Shown here piece by piece: positions 32,794 to 42,581 of a stretch of DNA of 64,000 nucleotides. How positions within the stretch are numbered: position 1 is the stretch's first letter; the number at the start of each line of letters is the position of its first letter. The position numbers and the translations under genes were made by a program. Source of the DNA: Acidobacteriota bacterium (GTDB lineage: Bacteria > Acidobacteriota > UBA6911 > RPQK01 > JAJDTT01); the NCBI GenBank assembly GCA_028874215.1, contig JAPPLF010000083.1, positions 1 through 64,000 on the forward strand. The letters are read 5' to 3'. Below the pieces are notes generated by a model, which saw only the letters and a list, made by a program, of their open reading frames with translations, was not told the origin of the DNA and made no database searches.

Positions 32794-34230
32794 CTACGCC
32801 ATTATTTCGGTGACGGCGTGTCCGTGGACGTCGGTCAGGCGGCGTTCGATGCCGTTGTGGTAGTAGGTGAGGCGTCTATGGTCGATCCCCAGCAGGTGAA
32901 GGACCGTGGCGTGGTAGTCGTAGATGGTGACCGGGCTCTCTGCCGGCTTGTAGCCCAGCTCGTCTGAAGCTCCATAGATGAACCCCGGCTTGAGGCCGGC
33001 CCCGGCCAGCCAGCAGGTGAAGCACTCGGGGTGATGGTCCCGTCCCAGGGCGCCTCCCTGAGCCACGGGCGTCCGGCCGAACTCGGTGACCCCCAAGACG
33101 AGCGTGTCCTCCAGCATGCCGCGCGAATCCAGGTCCCGGAGCAGGCCGGCGACGGGACGATCGTACTCCAGAGCCATCTTGGTGTGGTTTTTCTCCAGTC
33201 TGCCATGGGCATCCCAGCTATTTCCCGGGCCGCCGTTGTAAACCTGGACGAATCGAACTCCGCGCTCCAGCAGGCGGCGCGCCAGCAGACAGCGGCGGCC
33301 GAACGCTTCGGTTTCTTTCGCGTCCAGGCCGTAGAGTCGGCGGGTGCTCTCGCTTTCCCGCTCGATATCGGCAATTTCAGGGACGCTCAACTGCATCCGC
33401 GCCGCCAGCTCGTACGATTTGAGACGCGCCTCCAGTGAGCTGTCGCCCGGATGCGCTTGCTGGTAGACGCGATTCATGCGTGTCAGCCACTTCAGGCCGG
33501 CGCGCCGCTGGGCGGGCGGGACAGATTCGGGAGTGGTCAGGTCATGCAGCGCATCGCCGGACGTGCGAAACGGCGTTCCCTGGTGGGAAGCGGGCAAGAA
33601 AGAAGCGCCCCACTGCAGAACGCCTCCCCAGGGGTGGTCGGCGGGGTCGGGCAGGACGACGAACGCCGGCAGGTCTTCGTTCTCGGTCCCCAGCCCGTAG
33701 CTGATCCAGGCCCCCATGCTGGGAAAGCCGCTCAGCGGAAAACCGGTGTTCATCTGGGCCACCGCCGGCATGTGGTTGGCGCTTTTGGAGACCATGGATT
33801 GAATGAGCGTGAGATTGTCGGCGCAGCCGGCCAGATGCGGCAGCAGGCTGCTCACCCAGAGTCCACTCTCGCCGCGCCGGCGGAACTCGAACGGACTCCC
33901 GAAAAGGTGGCCGGCCTCTCCGAAGAACGTGGTCATATTGAACGGGGTGCCGTTGCGCCTGGTGAGTTCGGGTTTGTAGTCCAACGTGTCGAGGTGGCTC
34001 ATGCCGCCGAGTGCGAACACCTGGACGACGCGCTTGGCTCTGGGAGTAAAGTGCGGCAGTTGGCTCGACGCGGAGGCTGGGGCGTTCCCGCGCGCCGCAC
34101 CCGCGGCCAACGCTTCCCGATGGGTCAACCACGAGAGCGCCATCCAGCCGAATCCCGCTCCGGCATCGAAGAGCCACCGGCGGCGGGACAGCGGGCTGAA
34201 TCGGCGTTGTATTGCTGAGAGTCCGGCCAT
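32794..34230 (-). CDS. DUF1501 (sulfatase-fold) exported protein
   Basis: A 478-aa DUF1501 protein, a family with an alkaline-phosphatase/sulfatase-like fold that is usually encoded beside PSD1 cytochrome proteins. Recognisable segments are VVQVFALGGMSHLDTLDYKP, NSWDAHGRLEKNH and TEFGRTPVAQGGALGRDHHP, where D and H residues probably bind metal; the end has TDVHGHAVTEIMA. The N-terminus has a twin-arginine-like stretch, SRRRWLFDAGAGFGWMALSWL, consistent with export after folding. The family has no established reaction. ATG 34230 lies 11 bases after the PSD1 stop, so the pair forms an operon. No cysteine or serine stands at the sulfatase nucleophile position in a CxPxR context. Confidence 0.9.
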   Translation of the reverse strand: MAGLSAIQRRFSPLSRRRWLFDAGAGFGWMALSWLTHREALAAGAARGNAPASASSQLPHFTPRAKRVVQVFALGGMSHLDTLDYKPELTRRNGTPFNMTTFFGEAGHLFGSPFEFRRRGESGLWVSSLLPHLAGCADNLTLIQSMVSKSANHMPAVAQMNTGFPLSGFPSMGAWISYGLGTENEDLPAFVVLPDPADHPWGGVLQWGASFLPASHQGTPFRTSGDALHDLTTPESVPPAQRRAGLKWLTRMNRVYQQAHPGDSSLEARLKSYELAARMQLSVPEIADIERESESTRRLYGLDAKETEAFGRRCLLARRLLERGVRFVQVYNGGPGNSWDAHGRLEKNHTKMALEYDRPVAGLLRDLDSRGMLEDTLVLGVTEFGRTPVAQGGALGRDHHPECFTCWLAGAGLKPGFIYGASDELGYKPAESPVTIYDYHATVLHLLGIDHRRLTYYHNGIERRLTDVHGHAVTEIMA

Positions 34231-34241
34231 ACGGCAATCCG

Positions 34242-37200
34242 TCAATTCACGTACAGAAACTCGCTGGTGTTGAAGAGGCCCCAGCAGAGGCTGGACAGCC
34301 CGTGTTCTCCAACCAGATCTTCGCTCCACCTCGACTCCTCCCGTCCCGGGGAACGTCCCAGCGCAATCCGGAAGGCGCGGCGGACCTGGTGTTCCCGGCC
34401 GGACTCCGATTCCCGTTCAACCCGGCCGGCGAACGCCCGGGCTTGCCGCAGGACGAAGGCATTGTTCATGAGGCTCAGCGCCTGCAGGGCGGTCGTCGTG
34501 ACCACGCGCTTGGGGGTCTTCACGTTCGGATTGGGACAATCGAACGAGTCGAGCAACGGACTCGGCGCCGAGACGACGCTCATGCGATACACGGAGCGGC
34601 GGTTGAGCGCCGGTTCATCGGCATCGACCTGCGTATACATCTCGAAGGCGCCCGGTTTCTCTTCCGATCTAAAAGGACGGAAGCTGGGACCCCCCATTTC
34701 CCAGTTCACCTGTCCGCTGGCCAGAAGCATCGCGTCGCGGATGGCCTCTCCTTCGAGGCGTCGCGGAGCGTAACGCCAGAGCAGCCGGTTGCCGGCGTCG
34801 ATTTCCGCGGCGGCCGCTCTCCAGGCCGAGGCTTGACGATAGGTTTGCGACGTCATGATGAGGCGGTGCAGGTTCTTGACGCTCCATCCGCCTCGTATGA
34901 ACTCGCCGGCCAGCCAGTCGAGCAACTCGGGGTGGGTCGGTTGACCGCCATTGAAACCGAGATCATTGGGATTCTCCACCAGGCCCCTTCCGAAGAGGTA
35001 GTGCCAAACGCGGTTCACCATGGTTCTGGCGAAGATGGGATTTCGGGGATTCGCCAGCCACTCCGCCAACCGAATTCGGCGATCCGCTTCGGGAGCGTCT
35101 ACCTCCAGTCCGAACTCGGGCGAACCAGCCGGGATGCAGGACAAGCCCCCGGCCGACACCTTCTCCAATTTCGTGTTCGGGTCGCCGCGTTCCAGCAGCC
35201 AGGTCGAGCCGGGCTGCCGGACGTCGGCGGCATAGATCCTCTGCGGGTCCGGAATCGCCTCCCGCCGCGCCCGCAAATTCTTCAGTTCGGCCCGCAGTTC
35301 GAGCGCCCTCGATCTCTCGGCGGAAGTCATGACCGGGTCCAATTCTTCTTGCCGGACATTGGGAGCCCCGCCCCGGTAGGAGGCCTCCACCTGATCCTCG
35401 GTCAGGGCGACGTCGTAAAGGCGCGCTTCCTCCAGTTCAAGGTCCTTGGAGACGTTGAACGCCACTCTCGCTTCCCCGGCCAGGTAAGTCTGCAGCCGGC
35501 CTTCCGGGATCCTGATGTCGGGAGTGTAGGCCTCGCCGTACGGTTTGCCATCTCGGTAAAGGCGAATGCTGTGGTCGGCCGCGTAGCAGATCGCGATATG
35601 GATCAACCGGGCGGCCTCGCCGGTTTCCGCTGTCCCGTTCCCATCCGCGGTGCGGAAGGAGCTGCTGCTGGAATTCACCCACTCCTTGGAGTCCCCGCCG
35701 GAGAACATGATGCCGTCCTTGACGGCGCCGAGCAAAGCTTCCGTGTTGTGGATTTGAACGGCGGTGATCAACTCTTCCGGAAGCCGGTTCAACCAGAACC
35801 AGGCTTCGATCGTCTTTTCCCGCAATTCCCGGGGGAGCGGGACCGTCTTGACGGCCGCCGACACCTTGGCGTCTGTGCCGGCGGCCACCCGCAGGCGCCC
35901 TTCGGCCAGGACCACTTTCTCCGACATCTCGATGTGCAGGGACCCCGCCGAGTCGCGGCTGTTGAGATCGAAGGTCCACCGGGCGATGGGAGAGGGCGCG
36001 GTGACGTTCGCCGGACCGCCTGACCTCCGTGACAGCACACGCCGACGAGCGGGAAGCTCGATGGAGGCCAGACGGTCCTCAAGCTCCGCGATCCGACCCT
36101 CGAGCGATTGCACCTGTTCCCCTCGCGCCTGCTGCTCTCCGGGCGTCAGCAGGTCCCGGTCTCCCTGCCAGACGCCGTCGAAGGCGGCCTTCATCCGGTA
36201 ATACTCGCGCTGCGGGATGGGGTCGTACTTGTGGTCGTGGCAGCGCGCGCAGTTCACGGTCAGGCCCAGGAAGGTCTGCGAGACCGTCCCGATCATCTCC
36301 TCCATCTGTTCCTGCCGGACCATCTCGCGCTGCACGGGTACGCTGGACATGAGTCCCACGGTGTCGGAGGGTCCGGACACCAGAAACCCGGTGGCGACGA
36401 CACCGTCACGGGTGACCGGCGCCAACACGTCGCCGGCGATCTGTTCCCGCGCGAAATCCAGGTAGGGTTTGTCCTGGTTGAAGCTCCCGATGACGTAGTC
36501 GCGATAGGGCCAGGCGTTTTCCCGGAGCGTGTCCCGTTCGAACCCCTCGCTCTCGGCGAAACGCACCACGTCGAGCCAATGCCGCCCCCAGCGTTCCCCG
36601 TAGCGGGGGGACGCCAGAAGCCGGTCGATCAGCTTTTCGTACGCCGCAGGCGAGGAGTCGTCCAGGAAGGCCGAGATCTCCTCGAAACTGGGCGGTAGTC
36701 CGATGAGGTCGTAGCCGGCTCGGCGAATGAGCGTACGGCGGCCGGCCGGTGGACTGGGGTCCAAACCCGCTTCCCGCATCCGGGCGTAAACGAACCGGTC
36801 GATGGGCGAGGACTGCCAGTGCTCCGGCGTGGTATCCGGCGATGGCGGCTGAGGTTTGCGCAAGGGCTGGAAGGACCACCAGTTGGAGTCGCTGCGCTTG
36901 ATTGGCGATTTTGACCCGATCGGACGGTCCCACGCCGCGCCGGCTGCAATCCAATCCCTGAAAACCTCGCGATCCGCCGCAGACAGGGGACTCCCCGGAG
37001 GCATCTCCCCGGAGGAGACCCTGGACCACAGCAGGCTTGACTCGGGATGGCCGGGGACCAGAGCCGGCCCGTGGTCTCCACCGCGAAGGGCGGTTTCGAG
37101 CTGCGTCAGGTCCAGTCCGGAAGTCGCCAATTCGGAGTTGTGACAGCCGAGACATTCGGCCGCGATCAGTTCGGTGGCCCGCGACTCCGGGTCTGATGGA

Positions 37201-37280
37201 CCGACCTCCGAACGAGCCCGGCTCGCCAACGCCAGCCCGGCGATCGAAAGGAAGACGATGATGGTTCTGTTTCTCTTCAA
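34242..37280 (-). CDS. PSCyt1-PSCyt2-LamG-PSD1 exported cytochrome protein (DUF1549/DUF1553)
   Basis: A 1012-aa multidomain protein of the planctomycete cytochrome type. A signal peptide (TIIVFLSIAGLALAS) is followed by a PSCyt1 heme domain with CLGCH (C43, C46, H47) and GEMPPGSPLS. DUF1549/PSCyt2 follows (SPIDRFVYARMREAGLDPSPPAGRRTLIRRA in shortened form) with a second motif, CARCHDHKYDP (C344, C347, H348). A LamG-like carbohydrate-binding insert occupies about 435-645 (ARWTFDLNSRDSAGS). DUF1553/PSD1 follows (NPIFARTMVNRVWHYLFGRGLVENPNDLG) to the end. The start is a TTG; no ATG is available before the signal peptide and no good ribosome-binding site is seen. It is paired with the DUF1501 gene. 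Electron transfer coupled to polysaccharide or sulfated-compound breakdown is the usual suggestion, not shown. Confidence 0.9.
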   Translation of the reverse strand: MKRNRTIIVFLSIAGLALASRARSEVGPSDPESRATELIAAECLGCHNSELATSGLDLTQLETALRGGDHGPALVPGHPESSLLWSRVSSGEMPPGSPLSAADREVFRDWIAAGAAWDRPIGSKSPIKRSDSNWWSFQPLRKPQPPSPDTTPEHWQSSPIDRFVYARMREAGLDPSPPAGRRTLIRRAGYDLIGLPPSFEEISAFLDDSSPAAYEKLIDRLLASPRYGERWGRHWLDVVRFAESEGFERDTLRENAWPYRDYVIGSFNQDKPYLDFAREQIAGDVLAPVTRDGVVATGFLVSGPSDTVGLMSSVPVQREMVRQEQMEEMIGTVSQTFLGLTVNCARCHDHKYDPIPQREYYRMKAAFDGVWQGDRDLLTPGEQQARGEQVQSLEGRIAELEDRLASIELPARRRVLSRRSGGPANVTAPSPIARWTFDLNSRDSAGSLHIEMSEKVVLAEGRLRVAAGTDAKVSAAVKTVPLPRELREKTIEAWFWLNRLPEELITAVQIHNTEALLGAVKDGIMFSGGDSKEWVNSSSSSFRTADGNGTAETGEAARLIHIAICYAADHSIRLYRDGKPYGEAYTPDIRIPEGRLQTYLAGEARVAFNVSKDLELEEARLYDVALTEDQVEASYRGGAPNVRQEELDPVMTSAERSRALELRAELKNLRARREAIPDPQRIYAADVRQPGSTWLLERGDPNTKLEKVSAGGLSCIPAGSPEFGLEVDAPEADRRIRLAEWLANPRNPIFARTMVNRVWHYLFGRGLVENPNDLGFNGGQPTHPELLDWLAGEFIRGGWSVKNLHRLIMTSQTYRQASAWRAAAAEIDAGNRLLWRYAPRRLEGEAIRDAMLLASGQVNWEMGGPSFRPFRSEEKPGAFEMYTQVDADEPALNRRSVYRMSVVSAPSPLLDSFDCPNPNVKTPKRVVTTTALQALSLMNNAFVLRQARAFAGRVERESESGREHQVRRAFRIALGRSPGREESRWSEDLVGEHGLSSLCWGLFNTSEFLYVN

Positions 37281-37334
37281 GAGAGGGACCTGCGGGCAAT
37301 TTTACACCAACCGCGGCTCTTGTCTCGAACGGTA

Positions 37335-37396
37335 GGAGCGGGGGTTTTCCAACCCCCGGTTCCGGGGAGTGGGGGACTGACAGTCCCCCCTCCCAG
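37335..37396. repeat. Intergenic hairpin repeat cluster 7 (two units)
   Basis: GGAGC then GGGGGTT, loop TTCC, AACCCCC (37340-37357), followed by GGGGGACT, loop GAC, AGTCCCCC (37371-37389). Both stems are perfect. The second ends about 12 bases from the stop of the CRTAC1 gene on the minus strand. Confidence 0.85.
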
Positions 37397-37401
37397 GGAT
37401 T

Positions 37402-39852
37402 CTATTCGCCTTCCGTCACGGCGATCACCCGGTCGGCGGGCAGGTCATGGAGGGTCTGTTTCTCCCCGCCCGGCCAATTGACTTCGAGCGAATCCACGCG
37501 GGTCCTGCGTCCCAACCCGAAGCTCACCCGATAGGGGTTGGTGGACCCGAATCCCTCGCTGCCCTTCACTTCGCGGTGCACGGTCAAGCCGCCGGCCCGG
37601 GCCACCAGCACGGCCCCCACGCCGTGGCGGTTGCTTCGGGTTCCGGCGAGATCGACCTGGAGCCAGTGGTTCCGGTTCCCCTTCTCGTTCCTGTAGAAGG
37701 CGTTTTCCCACATGTCCCCGGGATCGGCCGCTCCGATCTGGGCGTAGATGTCCAGGTCGCCGTCGCCGTCGTAGTCGATGAAGGTTACTCCGTGCCCCTT
37801 TCCGATGTGGCCCAGCCCCGAGGCCATGGTCAGGTCCGAGAAGGTCCCGTCGCCGTTGTTGCGGAAGAAACGGTTGGGCTCCAGGCGGGAGAGCTGCGGG
37901 TCCCCCGTGCCGAAGAAGATGTCCATGTAACCGTCGTTGTCCACGTCGGCCACGCCGGCGCCCATGCTGCCCACCGGATAGTAGAGCCTGGCCTCCCAGG
38001 TCGCATCGGTGAAGGTGCCGTCCCGGTTGTTTCGGAACAGCCGGGGTGCGTTGCGATCGACCGCCTCCAGGTTGGGGACGGAGTAGGCTCGCTGCAAGCC
38101 GGCCAGCACCGCCGGCCAGGTCCCCAGGCTGGTGGCCAGGATGTCGGGATAGCCGTCGTTGTCGTAGTCGAAGAAGAAACAGACGTAGCCGGCATGGGCG
38201 GGCTGCACGGCCCCCGCCTGCCGGGCCACCTCGGTGAATGTGAGGTTGCCGTCGTTGCGGTAGAGGCGGTTGGGAGCGGGGTCCCAGCCGTTGATGAACA
38301 GATCCAGGTCGCCGTCCCGGTCGTAGTCTCCCAGGGCGATCCCGATGGTTCCGAATTCGGGAGGCTCCGCCAAGCCGGCTTGCCGAGTCGAGTTGGCGAA
38401 GGTCCCGTCGCCGTTGTTCCGGTAGATCTGAGTGGTCGATCCGTCCCTCAGCACCCCGTTGCCCACCACCAGGTCCAGGTCGCCGTCATTGTCGAGATCT
38501 CCCCAGAGGGAGACGAACCCGGAGCCCGGATCGGCCACGCCCGCCTGTCGCGAAACGTCTTCGAAGGTCCCGTCCCCCCGGTTTCGGAAGAGCCGGCTGG
38601 CCATGGGACCGCTCCAGCCGTTGAGGCAGAGGTAGATGTCGATGGCTCCGTCGTTGTCGTAGTCGACGAAGTTGAGACTGTAGCCCGACGGGACCCCCGA
38701 CAGGCCCGCCCGGTCCGTGACCTCGACGAACCGGCGCCCGTCATTGCGGTAGAGCGCGACGAAAGTGTCCCTCCCGCCCAGGAGCAGGTCCAGGTCGCCG
38801 TCGCCGTCATAGTCGCCCCAGGCGCAGGTCCCGTGGCCGTCCCGCCGGTTGACGCCGAGACTGGCGGCCACGTCGGTGAACTCCAGGAGCGGCGGATTCA
38901 GCCGGCCGGCCGGTTCCGAACGAAGCGGAAAAAGCAGTTCGGGAGGGAAATCGACCGGAAGACTTCCCAACCGGTCCAGGACCACCTTGAACAGCCACTG
39001 GCTGAATGGATCGACTCGTATCTGCAACGCATTGAGAATGGACTTCCCGGCCGCCGGGTAGTTCCCCAGGTGAATATGGCTGGTGCCGACTCCGCGGAAG
39101 GCTTCGATCCGCTGGGCGGGCGTCAGGCGGCGAAGGAGCGCGGACTGATAGGTCGCGATGGCCTGGAGGTGCCGGCCGCTCTTGGCCTGGACCTTGCCCA
39201 GCAGGAGGAGCGCCGATTCCTCGTCCGGCGTGAAGGGCGCCGTTTCACCGAGCATCCGCTCCAGGAGGGAAGCGGCGCGGTCGAGTCCGATCATGGAATC
39301 GTGCGGCACCCGGTCTTCGCTCTCGACGTAGAACCGGACCCCGCTGAGTCCCAGCCACTCGGCGACGTTCAGCAGAAAGGGGTGGGACGAGGGCTGAAGA
39401 GCCATGACCTTCCGGGCCAGTTCGTAGGCCCTCCCGGGGTCGTAGTAGATGCTCCCCTTGCCCCGGTGGATCGGGTATTTCAGCCGCAGTGCATTGAGAT
39501 GTTCGGGATCGATGGCGAGCGCCCGGTCCAACTCTCGAACGGCCTGCCCCAGGGATTCCCGTCCCGCGGCGGCGGTGCGCGACTGGTTGAAGTCGACGAT
39601 GTGGGTGCGTGCGAGCTGATAGTGCAGGTCGGCGTTGGCCGGGCCGGTGGCCACGCACCCCCGGAGCTTGTCCCTGGCCTCCACCGTTCGAGTCTGGAGA
39701 ATCAGTGACAGGGCTTCGTCGTAATTCCCCCGGCAGGCGGATTCCTGTCCGCCCGCCCGGATTCCTTCCCCCAACCCCAGCAGAATCGGGAGCGAAAGAA
39801 GGGTCCTCAGAGTCAGTGCCGAAAGACCCGGGAGCGGGGCGGAATTCAGCAT
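37402..39852 (-). CDS. TPR-CRTAC1 protein with FG-GAP repeats and ASPIC/UnbV domain (copy 2)
   Basis: An 816-aa exported protein. A signal peptide (LTLRTLLSLPILLGLGEG) is followed by a TPR-like helical region of about 280 residues (LGQAVRELDRALAIDPEHLNAL, GRHLQAIATYQSALLRRL). FG-GAP/VCBS propeller repeats with DYDGDGDLDLLLGG, DNDGDLDLVVGN and LYRNDGN segments come next, and an ASPIC/UnbV domain ends the chain (NHWLQVDLAGTRSNRHGVGAVLVARAG in shortened form, then FGLGRRTRVDSLEVNWPGG). The start codon at 39852 overlaps the aminotransferase stop by seven bases (ATGCTGA), so translation is coupled. The combination with a cytoplasmic PLP enzyme in one unit is unexplained. Confidence 0.88.
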   Translation of the reverse strand: MLNSAPLPGLSALTLRTLLSLPILLGLGEGIRAGGQESACRGNYDEALSLILQTRTVEARDKLRGCVATGPANADLHYQLARTHIVDFNQSRTAAAGRESLGQAVRELDRALAIDPEHLNALRLKYPIHRGKGSIYYDPGRAYELARKVMALQPSSHPFLLNVAEWLGLSGVRFYVESEDRVPHDSMIGLDRAASLLERMLGETAPFTPDEESALLLLGKVQAKSGRHLQAIATYQSALLRRLTPAQRIEAFRGVGTSHIHLGNYPAAGKSILNALQIRVDPFSQWLFKVVLDRLGSLPVDFPPELLFPLRSEPAGRLNPPLLEFTDVAASLGVNRRDGHGTCAWGDYDGDGDLDLLLGGRDTFVALYRNDGRRFVEVTDRAGLSGVPSGYSLNFVDYDNDGAIDIYLCLNGWSGPMASRLFRNRGDGTFEDVSRQAGVADPGSGFVSLWGDLDNDGDLDLVVGNGVLRDGSTTQIYRNNGDGTFANSTRQAGLAEPPEFGTIGIALGDYDRDGDLDLFINGWDPAPNRLYRNDGNLTFTEVARQAGAVQPAHAGYVCFFFDYDNDGYPDILATSLGTWPAVLAGLQRAYSVPNLEAVDRNAPRLFRNNRDGTFTDATWEARLYYPVGSMGAGVADVDNDGYMDIFFGTGDPQLSRLEPNRFFRNNGDGTFSDLTMASGLGHIGKGHGVTFIDYDGDGDLDIYAQIGAADPGDMWENAFYRNEKGNRNHWLQVDLAGTRSNRHGVGAVLVARAGGLTVHREVKGSEGFGSTNPYRVSFGLGRRTRVDSLEVNWPGGEKQTLHDLPADRVIAVTEGE

Positions 39853-41147
39853 AGCCGTTGGAATACCAGTGACATCTTGTCCAGCGTCTCGGCAATGTCC
39901 TCCTCGCCGTGGACGGCCGAGACGTACCATCTGCCGTCGGGCAGGAGGTAAATGCCTTCTCTCAAGGCCTCCATGACGAACCGGCTCAGACGGTCCGTGT
40001 CGTCTTCCAAAGTATCCCGATAGTCGACCAAGTCGTCCTTTTCCGTGAAGTGCACGCTGAACGCCGTTCCCAGACCGGTGATCTTCACCGGGAACGGCCG
40101 GTCCGCCGCAAGGGTCCGCAAGCCACCCATCAGCCTCTCTCCCATGGCCAGGGCATGAGCCAGAGGCGCGCCGCCGTCTTTCTCGAGTGCAGCCAGGGTG
40201 GCGTCGGCGGCCGCTACGGACAGGGGGTTGCCGTTGTAGGTCCCGCCGAAGGCGACGCCGTCCATCAATTGCTCCATGATGGCGCGCCGGCCGGCCACCG
40301 CGCTGAAGGGCAGGCCGCCCCCGATGGCTTTTCCAAGGGTGCACAGATCCGGGGTGAGTCCGAAGTGCTCCTGAGCGCCGCCCAGGGCGATCCGGAAGCC
40401 GGTGATGACCTCGTCGAAGATCAAGAGGGCGCCGTGTTGCGCGCAGATCTCCTGGATGCTGCGCAAGTAACCCTCCCGCGGCAGCAGGCAACCGCTGTTG
40501 CACAAGACCGGCTCCATGATCACCGCGGCGATCTCGCCGCCGTGCCGCCGGAAGAGGCCTTCAACCAGATCCGTTCGATTCCAGGCGCAGACCAGCAGAT
40601 CGTCCAGCGCGGCCGGGAGCTGACCCCGGGTGCCGGGTGCGGTCCGGGGATGCTCGACGGTTCCGATTTCCTCCAGCGCGGGATGGTAGCTGGCCAGGAT
40701 CGAATCCATCCAGCCGTGGTAGTGGCCTTCGAACTTGACCACGAGCTTCCGCCCGGTGAAGGCTCGTGAGAGGCGCAGGGCCAGTTGCACCGCTTCGCTT
40801 CCACTGGAAGTGAACGCGACCCGTTCGGCGCACGGAACCAGCCGTTGCACTCGCTCGGAAAGTCGGGACTCCAGCTCGTGCTGAGCGCCGTAGTGAAAGG
40901 GACTCTCCACTTGGGCCCGAAGTGTCTCCAGAAGGGCCGGGTGGCGATGGCCCAGGATCAGAGGACCCCAGCCCAGTCCGTAATCGATGTAGCGGTTCCC
41001 GTCCACGTCTTCCAGGCGGCAACCCGAGCCATCCCGAAAGAAAAGCGGCACCGGAGATTTGCGCCGGAAAGGACTGCTCACGCCGCCGGCCAGGGATCCT
41101 TCGGCCCGAACCAGGAACTCCCTTGATTTCTTCCATTTATCTTCCAT
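39846..41147 (-). CDS. Class III aminotransferase, glutamate-1-semialdehyde aminomutase-like
   Basis: A 433-aa PLP enzyme of the class III (ornithine/GSA) aminotransferase family. The PLP lysine is K273 in CTLGKAIGGGLP, with D245 in IFDEVITGFR pairing to the pyridine nitrogen, TSSGSEAVQLALRLSRA as phosphate-binding loop and HYHGW. ATG 41147 is chosen because it starts the conserved N-terminus (EFLVRAEGSLAGGV) and has GAGAG about six bases upstream. It resembles glutamate-1-semialdehyde 2,1-aminomutase, but the context (coupled to a secreted CRTAC1 protein, no tetrapyrrole genes) does not support heme biosynthesis, so a different amino substrate is likely. It diverges from the ceramidase-like gene with about 60 bases between. 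Confidence 0.88.
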   Translation of the reverse strand: MEDKWKKSREFLVRAEGSLAGGVSSPFRRKSPVPLFFRDGSGCRLEDVDGNRYIDYGLGWGPLILGHRHPALLETLRAQVESPFHYGAQHELESRLSERVQRLVPCAERVAFTSSGSEAVQLALRLSRAFTGRKLVVKFEGHYHGWMDSILASYHPALEEIGTVEHPRTAPGTRGQLPAALDDLLVCAWNRTDLVEGLFRRHGGEIAAVIMEPVLCNSGCLLPREGYLRSIQEICAQHGALLIFDEVITGFRIALGGAQEHFGLTPDLCTLGKAIGGGLPFSAVAGRRAIMEQLMDGVAFGGTYNGNPLSVAAADATLAALEKDGGAPLAHALAMGERLMGGLRTLAADRPFPVKITGLGTAFSVHFTEKDDLVDYRDTLEDDTDRLSRFVMEALREGIYLLPDGRWYVSAVHGEEDIAETLDKMSLVFQRLC

Positions 41148-41207
41148 GGGACTCTCGAAGGCCGCCGGTTCACTGTGTATCTTATGACTAACTCGCGGAG
41201 AATCATA

Positions 41208-42569
41208 ATGAAACGATTCCCGGCGTCCGCGCCATGCCAACTCATTGTTGCCGTCACTCTGTCAGCGTTCTCGGCTCCCGGCTTGGCCTCCGAGGGGACG
41301 CTCCATGTGGGCTGGGCCGCGGTGGAGATCACGCCGCCCCGGGAAGTGGCGCTGGTGGGTCAAATGCACCCACGCATCGCCGGCCGGGCCCGGGATCCGC
41401 TGACGGCGACGGTCCTGGCGCTTGAGACCAAGCAGGACGGCCGTTCCCTGGAACAGGCCGTCATGATCTCCTGCGATCTCGGCTACATCCGGCAGGTCAC
41501 CGAAGAGGGACTGCGGCGTTCGGCCGCACGGGAGCTGAAGGATCTCGACCCGGAGAAGGTGTTTCTTCACGCCACGCACACCCACACCGCTCCGGGTCAG
41601 GTCGACGGCACCTTCAGCGTCTGGTGGGGCGACGAGCCGCCGGCGGTGGCCATGAGCTCGACCGAGTACGGACAGTGGTTGGTGGACCGGTTGTCCGAAG
41701 GTCTGGTCAACGCCTGGCAGAGCCGCAAGCCGGCCGGCATGAGCTGGGGACTGGGACAAGCCGTGGTCGGACACAACCGGCGCGCCGTCTACCGCAGCGG
41801 CGAGTCGGTGATGTACGGGGACACCAGCCGGGGTGACTTCATCGGGATCGAAGGGTTCGAGGACCCCGGGGTGCCGATGCTCTTCTTCTGGAATGACCGG
41901 GAGGAGCTTACCGGCGTCGTGATCAATCTGGCCGCCCCCTCGCAGGAGACGGAAGGCCTTTCGGAGGTCTCCGCCGATTTCTGGCACGAGGTCCGGCAGG
42001 AAGTCCGAAAACGTCATCAACCCGGCTGGTTCATCTTTCCTCAATGCGCCGCTTCAGGCGACATCTCGCCTCACCTGATGTTTCGCAAACGCGCCGAGCA
42101 GATCATGCTGGAGCGCAAGGGCGTTTCCAGCCGCCAGGAGATCGCCCTCCGCATCGCCGACGCTCTGGACGCCGTTCTGCCTTACGCCGAGGCCGGACTC
42201 AAGAAGAGATTGCCCCTCCGGCACAAGGTCCTGCATCTCGACCTTCCCAGAGCCAGTCCGTCGAGGGAGCCGCCCTATCCCATTGACGGCGGCGGAAAGT
42301 TCCGCGTCCACGTGATCCGGCTGGGCGACGTCGCATTGGTGAGCGTCCCTTTTGAGCTCTACCTGGAATATTCCATCCGCATCCAGGCGCGAAGCCCGGC
42401 CGTGTTGACCTTCACGGTGCAATTGGCCAGTCAGTTGGCCGGTTATCTCCCGACGACGGAAGCCGTCGCCGGTGGCGGATACAGCGCAGACCGGTTCCTG
42501 GTCGGGCCCGAAGGGGGAGACGTGCTGGTGGACGAAGTCCTGAAGGCCATCCACTCGCTGTTTCGATAG
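41208..42569 (+). CDS. Neutral/alkaline ceramidase-like exported hydrolase
   Basis: A 453-aa protein related to the N-terminal domain of neutral/alkaline non-lysosomal ceramidases. The metal-binding segment FLHATHTHTAPG (H121, H124, H126) matches the family's ATHTHSGPG motif, and EITPPREVALVGQMHPR matches the conserved N-terminal ITPP...GY-like stretch. A signal peptide covers about 1-28. True ceramidases are longer and have a C-terminal immunoglobulin-like domain that is absent here, so the substrate may be another amide. ATG 41208 has GGAG eight bases upstream and is preferred over the in-frame ATG at 41184. The APC permease follows on the same strand after the hairpin cluster. Confidence 0.8.
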   Translation: MKRFPASAPCQLIVAVTLSAFSAPGLASEGTLHVGWAAVEITPPREVALVGQMHPRIAGRARDPLTATVLALETKQDGRSLEQAVMISCDLGYIRQVTEEGLRRSAARELKDLDPEKVFLHATHTHTAPGQVDGTFSVWWGDEPPAVAMSSTEYGQWLVDRLSEGLVNAWQSRKPAGMSWGLGQAVVGHNRRAVYRSGESVMYGDTSRGDFIGIEGFEDPGVPMLFFWNDREELTGVVINLAAPSQETEGLSEVSADFWHEVRQEVRKRHQPGWFIFPQCAASGDISPHLMFRKRAEQIMLERKGVSSRQEIALRIADALDAVLPYAEAGLKKRLPLRHKVLHLDLPRASPSREPPYPIDGGGKFRVHVIRLGDVALVSVPFELYLEYSIRIQARSPAVLTFTVQLASQLAGYLPTTEAVAGGGYSADRFLVGPEGGDVLVDEVLKAIHSLFR

Positions 42570-42581
42570 GTGGAGAGGAGA

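Noticed and set aside
39853-40503. Upstream extension of the TPR-CRTAC1 protein to 40503
   Set aside because: It would overlap the aminotransferase gene in another frame and lacks homology; a signal peptide begins at 39852.
39846-41147. Assignment of the class III aminotransferase as hemL
   Set aside because: Family similarity is clear, but no tetrapyrrole gene is near and the gene is coupled to a secreted CRTAC1 protein, so I give no symbol.
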